Assembly (NCBI GenBank): GCA_045638465.1
Contig: JAZUBK010000003.1
Span: 1-64,000 of the forward strand
Length of the DNA: 64,000 bases
DNA from: CAKVLS01 sp045638465
GTDB taxonomy: Bacteria; Bacillota; Clostridia; Christensenellales; UBA1242
Direction of reading: 5' to 3'
Shown here: positions 25,015-33,500 of the stretch, piece by piece
Layout of the letters: each line of letters begins with the position of its first letter
How positions within the stretch are numbered: the first letter of the stretch is position 1
Made by a program: the position numbers and the translations under genes
Notes under the pieces: generated by a model
The model's input: only the letters and a program-made list of their open reading frames with translations
Database searches by the model: none
What the model was told of the DNA's origin: nothing

Positions 25015-26553
25015 ATGAACGAAGAAAAGCAAAACTCTATCAGAATGTGCAACAAAAGATTTATTACAACACTTCAGCAAAAGGTATCTACAAACATTTC
25101 AAGCCCAACCGATATCAAGATTGCGAAAATGCTTTCACTAAAAACGAGTCCTACTATCGAAAATTTAGAGATTTTTAATGGCGGTTTTAAAGCAAGTCTT
25201 AATGTTGAATACGAGGCCGTTGTTTGCCTAGAAAATGGCGAAATAGTGTGCAGTGAAAAGCAACAAACAACGACCCAAGTTACTTATGAAAACTCTGCAA
25301 TTAGCTCAAATAGTGCCGTCAAAATTATTCCGTGCGTAATGGATAGCGAAACTACAATTTCTCAAGGTGAGGTAAATGTAAATTCACTTGTAAACTTAGA
25401 GGTCTTTGTTGAAAATGATGATTGTTGTTTTTGCCCTCCAGTTGTTGACGATAGTATAAACATAAAAACTCAAGACAGTAAAGTTTGTACAAACAAAGGT
25501 AAAATATTTACTAAGGGCCTTATCAAAGGCGAGGTTTCCGTTGACAATAAGTTTAGAAAAATTATTTTCTCATCATATACTGGATACTTAAAAGGCTATG
25601 ATATCAAAACAGATTATTTTGTAATAAATGGTGAAATGTTTGCAAATTTTCTTTGTGAGTACGAAGACGGACAACTAAAATCTTTTACTAAGACCTTTGA
25701 TTTTAGTGAAGAGATAGAGCAAAAAGGTATTTTAGCAGACGATATCTTGCAACTAGATTTTACAACTTTATTCAAACCAAACACAAATCTTGTTGTAGGT
25801 AGTAATGGCGAAACAATTATTGATATTGAGATGCCATATGTTTTGAGAGGAACTATCTATACTTGCTTCAATCAAGAGACAATAATTGACGCATATGATA
25901 TTGCAAAAGAAGTTAATATTACTACAGAGTCTTTTGATCATTGTATCAATAAGCCAAGCTACTTTGCAGAAGACAAAATAATAGCTGGTTTTAACATTTC
26001 AGAAGATGCCCCAAGAATCGAACGTATATTGGGCACAGCGGGAGAAAATATTTCCGTTGTAAATACCATCGTAAAAAGCGGCGAAATTATATTAGAGGGT
26101 ATAGCAAGTGTAGGTGTTATATATTATAGCGAAGACGAAGATGGCAACAAAGTTTTAAATTCGGTTGTCGTGGACCTTCCTTATTCTCTAAATGTAAACA
26201 ATAGCGAAATCAAAGAAAAAGATATTGCTATAGTTGACTTAAAACTTGGCGAAATCTCTGTTAAAAATAAAAAAGGCAGAGAACTCGAAGTAATTGCAAA
26301 CGTATATGTTACCTATTGTCTATCTACGCCTACAATTTCAGCCTTTACTACAAATATCTCTTTTGGTGAGGAAAAGGCAAGTTCTCCGTACGCACTAGAA
26401 ATTGTTGTTGCAAAAGAAAACGAAACGTTATGGGATATTGCCAAGCGCCTTTCTATTAAAGAAGAACAATTAATTGCGCAAAATAGCGATGTAGTATTGC
26501 CATTATCTGGCGGCGAAAAATTAGTTGTGTTTAGAGGTGTAAATAATAACTAA
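25015..26553 (+). CDS. sipL: SipL-like DUF3794/LysM spore morphogenesis protein
   Basis: 512 residues. Three SPOCS (DUF3794) modules can be followed: strands around CLENGEIVCSEKQQTTTQVTY, VLRGTIYTCFNQETIIDAYDIAKEV and EGIASVGVIYYSEDEDGNKV. The C-terminus is a LysM domain (VAKENETLWDIAKRLSIKEEQLIAQNSDV). SipL in Clostridioides interacts with SpoIVA to attach the coat to the forespore; the gene is mother-cell (sigma-E) expressed there. I use the ATG at 25015 because GGGGG lies 7 nt upstream. The symbol is by domain architecture and veg synteny. TTGCAT-N16-TATATA upstream is a possible but weak promoter. Confidence 0.82.
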   Translation: MNEEKQNSIRMCNKRFITTLQQKVSTNISSPTDIKIAKMLSLKTSPTIENLEIFNGGFKASLNVEYEAVVCLENGEIVCSEKQQTTTQVTYENSAISSNSAVKIIPCVMDSETTISQGEVNVNSLVNLEVFVENDDCCFCPPVVDDSINIKTQDSKVCTNKGKIFTKGLIKGEVSVDNKFRKIIFSSYTGYLKGYDIKTDYFVINGEMFANFLCEYEDGQLKSFTKTFDFSEEIEQKGILADDILQLDFTTLFKPNTNLVVGSNGETIIDIEMPYVLRGTIYTCFNQETIIDAYDIAKEVNITTESFDHCINKPSYFAEDKIIAGFNISEDAPRIERILGTAGENISVVNTIVKSGEIILEGIASVGVIYYSEDEDGNKVLNSVVVDLPYSLNVNNSEIKEKDIAIVDLKLGEISVKNKKGRELEVIANVYVTYCLSTPTISAFTTNISFGEEKASSPYALEIVVAKENETLWDIAKRLSIKEEQLIAQNSDVVLPLSGGEKLVVFRGVNNN

Positions 26554-26573
26554 GATATTTTTAAAACTATTAT

Positions 26574-26600
26574 AAAACTCAGCAGTGCTGAGTTTTTTTG
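26574..26600 (+). terminator. Terminator of the sipL-like gene
   Basis: Stem AAAACTCAGC/GCTGAGTTTT with a 3-nt loop and T7. Confidence 0.88.
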
Positions 26601-26629
26601 TTTATATAATTAATATTGTGGTAATAATA
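26600..26629 (+). promoter_or_regulatory. Sigma-F promoter of spoIIR-sleB-ypeB
   Basis: GTTTA at 26600-26604, 15 bp, GGTAATAATA at 26620-26629. This fits every defined position of the B. subtilis sigma-F pattern GywTA-N15-GgnnAnAnTR. The leader would be only about 12 nt, so the start point needs confirmation. Confidence 0.65.
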
Positions 26630-26647
26630 ATCAAGAGGTAATTTTGT

Positions 26648-27157
26648 ATGAAAAAAGTTTGTATTGTTCTTTCTATATGCCTTTTGATTGTAGCTATTTT
26701 GTTGTTTATGCCAGGTAGCGAAACAAAATATTTACGTATACATATAAGGGCCAATAGCAACGCCATACAAGATCAGCAAATTAAACACGAAATAAAAGAT
26801 AGTGTTTGTGAGTTTTTAACTCCACTATTTTTAGATTGTGGCGAAATAGAAAAAGCCGAAAAAATACTTATAGCAAATTTAGATAATATAGAAAGAATAG
26901 TTGATTCTTTGCTTTTATCAAAAGGCTTTACATATAAATCTAGTGCAAAATTAAATAACGAATATTTCCCGACTCGAAGTTATAAAGACTTGGTTTTAGA
27001 TAGTGGTTATTATGATGCTTTGATTATAGATTTGGGTGAAGGAAAAGGTGATAATTGGTGGTGTGTTATATATCCACCTATGTGTTTTGCAGATAATACA
27101 AAAAATATTGTATACAAATCAAAACTTTTGCAGATAATTAGTGAAATATTTGATTAG
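26648..27157 (+). CDS. spoIIR: Stage II sporulation protein R
   Basis: 169 residues with an N-terminal signal/anchor (about 4-21). SpoIIR is made in the forespore, acts in the intermembrane space and triggers SpoIIGA to cleave pro-sigma-E. Motifs: LRIHIRANSNAIQDQQIKHEIKD, FPTRSYKDLVLDSGYYDALIIDLGEGKGDNWWCVIYPPMCF, the family hallmark (FPTRxYxxLxLPxGxYxAxxVxIGxGxGxNWWCVxFPPLC). Transcription in B. subtilis is by sigma-F, matching the promoter seen upstream. sleB follows after 10 nt. Confidence 0.94.
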   Translation: MKKVCIVLSICLLIVAILLFMPGSETKYLRIHIRANSNAIQDQQIKHEIKDSVCEFLTPLFLDCGEIEKAEKILIANLDNIERIVDSLLLSKGFTYKSSAKLNNEYFPTRSYKDLVLDSGYYDALIIDLGEGKGDNWWCVIYPPMCFADNTKNIVYKSKLLQIISEIFD

Positions 27158-27167
27158 GAGGTTTTTT

Positions 27168-27836
27168 ATGAAAAGATATCTTGCCGTCTTGGGGGTAAGT
27201 CTTAGTTTGGTTGTTATGTTTAGTTTTATGTATTCAGCAATAGCCATGTGGCAAACAAGCGAAAACAATACCACAATAGTTGAAGTAGCATCAATATCTC
27301 AAAATAAAGAAATACAACAAAAACTAAAAAATCTTGGATATTACACTGGCTCTGTAGATGGTGTGCTAGGTCCTCAGTCAATAGCTGCCATCAAAAAATT
27401 CCAAAGAGATAATGGCCTTGCTGTTGATGGAATAGTAGGAGCAAAAACCGCTGCGAAACTAAATATATCTTTGTCAACCCAAAGTAGCAATGATGTTTAT
27501 TTACTTGCAAAGTGTGTTTATGCTGAGTCAAGGGGAGAAGAGTATGTAGGACAAGTTGCAGTTGCCGCAGTTATTCTAAACCGTGTAGAAAGCCCAGATT
27601 TCCCGAATACTATTGCCGGGGTAATTTATCAACCTTGGGCTTTTACCGCCGTACACGACGGTCAAATAAACTTAGAGCCTAACCAAACAGCATATAACGC
27701 AGCAAGAGATGCCATGAACGGCTGGGACCCAACTTATGGCTGTTTATATTATTACAACCCAGAAGTTGCTACTAGCAAATGGATATTTTCAAGACAAACA
27801 GTAGTAACTATTGGTAAGCACGTTTTTGCTATTTAG
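27168..27836 (+). CDS. sleB: Spore cortex-lytic enzyme SleB-like cell-wall hydrolase
   Basis: 222 residues: an N-terminal membrane or signal segment (about 4-26), a peptidoglycan-binding domain (KLKNLGYYTGSVDGVLGPQSIAAIKKFQ, DGIVGAKTAAKL; about 45-98) and a Hydrolase_2 catalytic domain (VYAESRGEEYVGQVAVAAVILNRVESPDFP, QPWAFTAV; about 105-222) with the expected Glu in AESRGE. SleB is a lytic transglycosylase that degrades cortex during germination. I use the ATG at 27168, with TAGGAGG overlapping the spoIIR stop. It lies between spoIIR and ypeB; in B. subtilis sleB-ypeB is forespore expressed. Confidence 0.92.
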   Translation: MKRYLAVLGVSLSLVVMFSFMYSAIAMWQTSENNTTIVEVASISQNKEIQQKLKNLGYYTGSVDGVLGPQSIAAIKKFQRDNGLAVDGIVGAKTAAKLNISLSTQSSNDVYLLAKCVYAESRGEEYVGQVAVAAVILNRVESPDFPNTIAGVIYQPWAFTAVHDGQINLEPNQTAYNAARDAMNGWDPTYGCLYYYNPEVATSKWIFSRQTVVTIGKHVFAI

Positions 27837-27845
27837 GAGGTGTAT

Positions 27846-29165
27846 ATGAAAAGTAAAGCATATTTATTTGCAATAATTGGTTTATCGCTGGTTTGTGTGG
27901 GGCTTGGTGTTGCGTTGTACTTTAATGCAACTACAATGTCGGGACATGCAAGTAACCTAGAGAGTGTCTATCAAAAGTCTTTATATGAGCTTATTGATAA
28001 TGTAAACTCTATTGAGGTAGAGGTGAGCAAAATGCTTGTAACCAGCGATTATGATAGCCAAAAGAAAAGTTTAACCAATATAAAACAACAATCAACTGAT
28101 GCACAAAATTGCCTAAGTTATCTGCCAATTAATAGTAGTTTAGTTTCAAGTTCAAGTAGATTTATTAACCAACTTAGTGGCTATTGTACATCTATTTTAA
28201 ATGGCGGACAAAGTGCACTAACACAAGACCAAGAAAAAACTTGGGAAGAAATATATGATTGTGTGGCCAATTTAAAATATGAACTCAATAAACTATCTCT
28301 AAAGATTTCGCAAGGTTATAGTATATTAGACCATCTAGATAATGGTAGAGAAATCGATAGCTTTAGCCAAAACTTCAGCGGTATAACAAATGATAGTATA
28401 GAATACCCATCTATGATTTATGACGGGCCTTTTTCGGATAGCTTATTAAATCAAGAGATAAAAGGCCTTAGCAATACAACTTGCACTAAAGATGAGGCAA
28501 AAGAATATTTAAAAGAGGCTCTAAAAGATTTTGGTATCAAGCAAATATCTTATCAGGGCAAAACCGAAGGCAAGTTTACCACATATAACTTTTTGCTAAA
28601 GTCAGATGGGATATCATACTTTGCTCAAGTGACCGAAAAGGGAAAGTTTCTGTTAAATATGAGTGGTAATGTCGGTAGTGGAGAAATTGCTATTGACGAA
28701 GGCAAAGCAATAACCATCGCAGAAGATTTTGCCCTAAGTCTTATGCTAAAAAATATGAAGTGTGTATGGAAAGCGACCGTTAACAATATAACTTATGTGA
28801 ACTTAGCTCCTGTAAAAAATAGTGTAATTTATTATCCAGACCTAATCAAAGTGAAAATTGACCGAACTAACGGCAAGATTATGGGGTGGGAGGCATCTAA
28901 TTATGCTTATAACCATACCGATAGAAGTGAAGGTAACTTTTCAAAAACCGAAAGTGAGATTTTAGCTAGTGTATCTTCAAAAATCAATATTGTGTCTTTA
29001 AAAAAGTGTTTGATACCTAAAGAATATGGTGGAGAGAGTTTTGCATATGAGATTTGTGGCAAGTATAATACTTTTACCTATTATATATATTTAGATGCAA
29101 CTACTGGTAAGCAAATCAAAGTAATGAGAGTTATTCAAACTACAGACGGAGAACTTTTATTGTAA
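27846..29165 (+). CDS. ypeB: Germination protein YpeB
   Basis: 439 residues with an N-terminal membrane anchor (about 5-25). YpeB is required for SleB stability and localisation in the spore. The N-terminal helical domain (YQKSLYELIDNVNSIEVEVSKMLV), EEIYDCVANLKYELNKLSLKIS, IEYPSMIYDGPFSD and C-terminal PepSY repeats (NVGSGEIAIDEGKAITIAEDFAL, VKIDRTNGKIMGWEASNYAYNH) fit the family. The ATG at 27846 is preferred to the in-frame GTG at 27840, which lies in the SD AGGAGG. Directly follows sleB, the conserved pair. Confidence 0.93.
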   Translation: MKSKAYLFAIIGLSLVCVGLGVALYFNATTMSGHASNLESVYQKSLYELIDNVNSIEVEVSKMLVTSDYDSQKKSLTNIKQQSTDAQNCLSYLPINSSLVSSSSRFINQLSGYCTSILNGGQSALTQDQEKTWEEIYDCVANLKYELNKLSLKISQGYSILDHLDNGREIDSFSQNFSGITNDSIEYPSMIYDGPFSDSLLNQEIKGLSNTTCTKDEAKEYLKEALKDFGIKQISYQGKTEGKFTTYNFLLKSDGISYFAQVTEKGKFLLNMSGNVGSGEIAIDEGKAITIAEDFALSLMLKNMKCVWKATVNNITYVNLAPVKNSVIYYPDLIKVKIDRTNGKIMGWEASNYAYNHTDRSEGNFSKTESEILASVSSKINIVSLKKCLIPKEYGGESFAYEICGKYNTFTYYIYLDATTGKQIKVMRVIQTTDGELLL

Positions 29166-29247
29166 TATTTTACAAAAATATTTAATTTTGTAAAAAATCT
29201 TTGCCTTTTCCTATAAATATATGTATAATAACCACGAGGAGAAGGAA

Positions 29248-30402
29248 ATGAAAACATATTTCGACAAAGAAGTTTTGCAACAAAGCAGTATATTCGAACT
29301 TCGCAATATCGCAAGAGAGATTGGTGTTTATTCGCCTACTATATACAAAAAAGAAGAACTTATTGATAAGATCTTTCAAATAGTTAATGGTGAAGTAAAA
29401 CCTTATGTTCCAAAAAGCAAACAAGGTCGCCCACCAAAATCATTGATGAACCCTGTGCGAAAATCTGTTTTTGATCAGATCCTTCCTACAGAAGAAAGAA
29501 CATATAATATAGAAGAAGAGCCAAGCCTATGCCTTAGCGAAAGTATGATTGCTTTTTTAGAAGATGACAAAGCAAAGGTTAAGACTAATTTTGATATAGA
29601 AGGTGTAATCGAGCTAACACCTTATGGCTATGGTTTTGTAAAAAGTATTGCTAAAACTTACACAACTTTTGAGGGCGCATATATTTCTCAAAACTTGATA
29701 GCAAATCACAAATTAAAAAATGGTGATTACATCAAAGGCATGGCAAAGCTTTTAGAAGAAGATAAACCTTATGTTTTGTACGAAATCACATCGGTAAATA
29801 ATGGAGTAATGGTACAAGATTTTGATAAACTTGATGTAACTTATTCTTTGACCAGACTTGAGTTAAATAACGAAATTGACAACTTCTTGGTTGGTAGTGC
29901 AAATCTAATTATTCAAAACAAAGAAGATGAATCTTCTGCCTATGATTATCTAAAGTCAATTTCAAATGATTACAAACTTATAATAGTGAAACTTGATGTT
30001 AACAAAGAGCAAGAGTTTATCCAAAAAAGTCTTCAAGAAGAAAACTATTATACAACTATGCTTCAAAAACCAAGTGAGCATATAGGTGTTGTAAAACTTG
30101 CTTTGTCTAGAGCAAAAAGACTTGCTAGTCAAGGTAGCAACATTGTACTTTGCATAGATGGAGTAGACAAAGTAATAAAAAATCAAAACGCTTTATATAG
30201 CAATGATTTGCTAGATATCAAGTCTAACACTTTTGATATTATCAAACAGCTTTCTATGTCCGCAAGACAACTAAAAACTATAGGCTCTTTGACAATAGTT
30301 GGTTTGTATAACCAAAAGAGAGATAATAGTTTTGATGCACTGGCTACATCAGAACTTGAAGATTATTTTTCAAAAATATATAAAGCAAAAAAACAAGGCT
30401 AA
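29248..30402 (+). CDS. Rho-like protein lacking the ATPase motifs
   Basis: 384 residues. In order: a Rho_N-type helical domain (SSIFELRNIAREIGVYSP and KKEELIDKI, 13-42), a basic linker, an OB-fold like the Rho RNA-binding domain (IEGVIELTPYGYGFVKS then GAYISQNLIANHKLKNGDYIKG, 117-164), then a region that follows the Rho ATPase: VKLALSRAKRLASQGSNIVLCIDG (282-305) aligns with the helix and Walker B strand, and SARQLKTIGSLTIVG (338-352) with the next strand. The P-loop region reads LIIQNKEDESS, with no GKT; the DERPEEV glutamate is replaced, and the chain ends before the arginine-finger region. It cannot be a normal termination helicase. The start at 29248 is set by a GAGGAG/AAGGA site. Confidence 0.8.
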   Translation: MKTYFDKEVLQQSSIFELRNIAREIGVYSPTIYKKEELIDKIFQIVNGEVKPYVPKSKQGRPPKSLMNPVRKSVFDQILPTEERTYNIEEEPSLCLSESMIAFLEDDKAKVKTNFDIEGVIELTPYGYGFVKSIAKTYTTFEGAYISQNLIANHKLKNGDYIKGMAKLLEEDKPYVLYEITSVNNGVMVQDFDKLDVTYSLTRLELNNEIDNFLVGSANLIIQNKEDESSAYDYLKSISNDYKLIIVKLDVNKEQEFIQKSLQEENYYTTMLQKPSEHIGVVKLALSRAKRLASQGSNIVLCIDGVDKVIKNQNALYSNDLLDIKSNTFDIIKQLSMSARQLKTIGSLTIVGLYNQKRDNSFDALATSELEDYFSKIYKAKKQG

Positions 30403-30417
30403 ACACCTTGTTTTTTT
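30389..30417 (+). terminator. Terminator of the Rho-like gene
   Basis: Stem AAACAAGG/CCTTGTTT with a 7-nt loop containing the stop, then T7. Confidence 0.85.
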
Positions 30418-30491
30418 ATTTGTACATATATACATATAAATAATAGTATAATATATACATATATAAATACAATCATATAAAACACAAATAA

Positions 30492-30517
30492 AAAAGTCCT
30501 ATAAACATAGGACTTTT
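30492..30517. terminator. Bidirectional terminator of the giant surface-protein gene
   Basis: A perfect 11-bp stem AAAAGTCCTAT/ATAGGACTTTT with a 4-nt loop, A-rich on the left and T-rich on the right. It ends the minus-strand gene. Between it and the Rho-like gene terminator is about 75 bp of alternating TATA/CATA sequence with no gene. Confidence 0.88.
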
Positions 30518-30528
30518 TTTTATAGATA

Positions 30529-33500
30529 TTATCTTACCTTCATCTTTGTTCTCATCTTGATGAATAGGATTACCAATACAACAACAGTAACAGATGCAAT
30601 AACTATAATGATTATAGATAAAGCATTCAAAGGTTCAGCTCTATTAATTCTAAAGCTTGTTACTATGTTTCCACTATCAGTTACAAGTTGGAAATAATAA
30701 GAGTTTGTTTCTTTGATTTGGAATTGTGTTGCTTCAGTTATAGCAAGTTTTGATTCATCAATAATGTATTCATCTACAAGATTGAATCTGTTTGTGTCAG
30801 CATTATAAGTAAATACTTTTATACTGCTCTTACCAATTTGTTGATAAATGTGAGAAGGGTTAAATGTAAGAGTAATAGTTCCCTTTGTTGTTTCGCCATA
30901 AGCTGGGTCTGACATAATTACTGGGATAACATCACTAATCTTAAATCCAAAAGTAAATTCTTTAGCAGCAAGTAATACATTGTATTTTACTGCGATAGTA
31001 ATAATGTAATCACCATTGCCAAATTTCTCAGGAGAAGCGAAGAACTCGTTTAACTTGTATTCTTCAGGGGTAATGTCCAAACCTTGTTCTGCGATATAGA
31101 ATTGTTTTACTCTGGTTGTGATATCTTTGTTGTCTTTATAAACTCTAGTTACTTCATATCCTAGCATTTCGTTAAACTCATATGCAAGTCTTGCAGAAGT
31201 TTTGTCTAAGATTGTGAAGTTATAGTGAGCGCTATTTAGAGGTGTAGTATCTTGATAAGTTGCATCAAGAGTTACGATATATCTACCAGACTCTGTAAAT
31301 GTATATTTAGTATTGTCTGTGATGATATAGTTTTCGTAGTAGCTACCATTTCTCATTACAGTAACGCTTAATGAGTTGATACTATAATCTGAAGAGTATG
31401 AAGTATCGATAGATAGTGTAATAGCACTATTGTATACTGCATAATCTAGAGGAGTAGAGTTATTTACAGTAAAGATAACTTTATCTAAGATTGTTACAGT
31501 GTAGTATGCTTGACTTGTATTAGATGCAGTTTTGAAGAATGATACGTTACCTGCAAGGTCTACAAATGTAAGCATATGTTTACCAGAACCGCTAACTGTG
31601 ATTTTTGATAAACCGCAAGTTGCAGAAACTGTAGAAGAGTAACCAATCTCTCCATAGTTTCTAACAGAAGTAACGTTGTTAAATGTATAGTTTAGATATA
31701 CTAGGTTTCCTCTGTTGTACCATGCTTCGTTATCGTTTGAAACTGTATTCCAGTAGATATGTACGCTATCGTTGTCAAGTTCGTTATTTTTGATTGTTGA
31801 AGATACACCAGTTAATTCTTTTGATACTTCAGAAGTAGTAGTGTAAATGTAATATAGCTTGTTAGCAACGATATTTGTAGCAGATCTAGGAACTCTAGTT
31901 ACTGCGATAAGGTTGGCATAGATTGGGTTGTTGTCACCATAGATTAGGTAGAATGTTGTTAAATATTTATCTTTAGTTACAGTAGATGTATCAGCAACAT
32001 ATGTACCATCTCTAAAGTAGATAGGAATATAATACAAATCGCTTGAAGCGTCTAGTCTTAAGTCGCAATCATTTAGTGAGAAGTATTGATCTACGTTAGT
32101 AGGACAAGCGTTTAGTTTGTTAATAAGCAAGTTCTTATGGTCAGGGTCTAGCTCATAAGTTGTTTCAATATGTTTTTGAATTTGACTCTTTACTGATACA
32201 GTGTGTGTTGTATCTAGGCTTCCTAGTATATCCAAAGTTTTTGGAGATACAGAAATTGCAGCGCCTGATGTAGAATCAACAACTGTATAGAAAGGAATTT
32301 CGCCATCTTGAATAGCAAAGTAAACTGTTCTGTAGTTGCCAAAAGCAGTGTTGCAAAGCTCTACAGCATAATAACCAGGAGTGCTGATTATTCTGTTGTT
32401 TGTAATCTCAATACTAGAAATTACAGAACCGCTTTCAGTCAAAGAATTTAGAACAACTACTGGTCTGTATAGAGAAGTGTGTGGAGCATCTGTTAAACCT
32501 TCCCAGTTAATTTTTACTGAAGAAGAAGTTAGAGCCATACTTCCGCTTGTTGTAGAACCAGCAATAGCATTTCCGTTAGCATCAAATAGGTTGATTGCTG
32601 CAAGTTTGTTATAAATAACAAATTTGTATTCGTTGATAGGGCTTCTATCAGCACCAGCATCATTATAGTTGCTATAATAGAATGTTACGTTATACTTTTT
32701 GATTCCGCCGATATCTTCGTTGCTTACACCATCATCAATTGTTGGCTCTTTGATCAAAATTACTCTAAAGCCATTGTCTGTAGTTGGGTCTTCAACTGCT
32801 TTGATATAAATATCTGGGTTAACTCTGTAGTAGTTTTCGCCGTTAATCAAAACATAGTCGTTAGGGTTGATGTTATTATACTTATCTGCAAAGATCATTG
32901 TGTCTGAGCCTTCTGTACCATTTGTGGTATTTTTAACTGCAACACCATGAGCTTTTGATTGGAATGTAATATAGATGTCGCCACCTGCATATGTTATGCC
33001 GTCGCCACCGTCTACTGCTGTTCCTGTAGCATATCTAAATTGATCACTAGCAGCAACATAATCGATTCCAAGGTTTAGTTGGTAAGTATAAGAACTGTTT
33101 GTATTGTCTGTGTATTTGATAATATATAGACCAGCTTTTAGATTGTCTTTTTGGCCAGGGATATTATCTACGCCAATAGCGTTTACAACATATTCTTTGG
33201 TTGGATTGTATTGAACAGATAGAGCAACCAAATATATTACGCTAGTAGCAGTCTTCTTAGGGAAGATCATATAGAATGTGCCATCTTCGTTTTTCAAAAC
33301 ATCAGGAATAGGAAGTTTAGAGTTTGTTTTAACTATATTGAAGTGTTTTGTAGAAACTCCAGCTGCAGATGTCAAAGTAAATGTAATCTTGCAGTTTGTT
33401 GTAGATAGCAAGTAATTTGAAATCTCATTACACATATTGTAAATAGTTGCAGTTCCTAGATATGGTGTCAATGTGTAGTTTAGAGGAGTTCTAGAAGTAT

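Noticed and set aside
24948..25178. Open frame overlapping the start of the sipL-like gene
   Set aside because: Shadow frame; the sipL-like frame has the ribosome site and recognisable domains.
30419..30490. Origin-like or CRISPR-like short repeats
   Set aside because: Only alternating AT-rich TATACATATA words; no regular spacers, DnaA boxes or cas genes.
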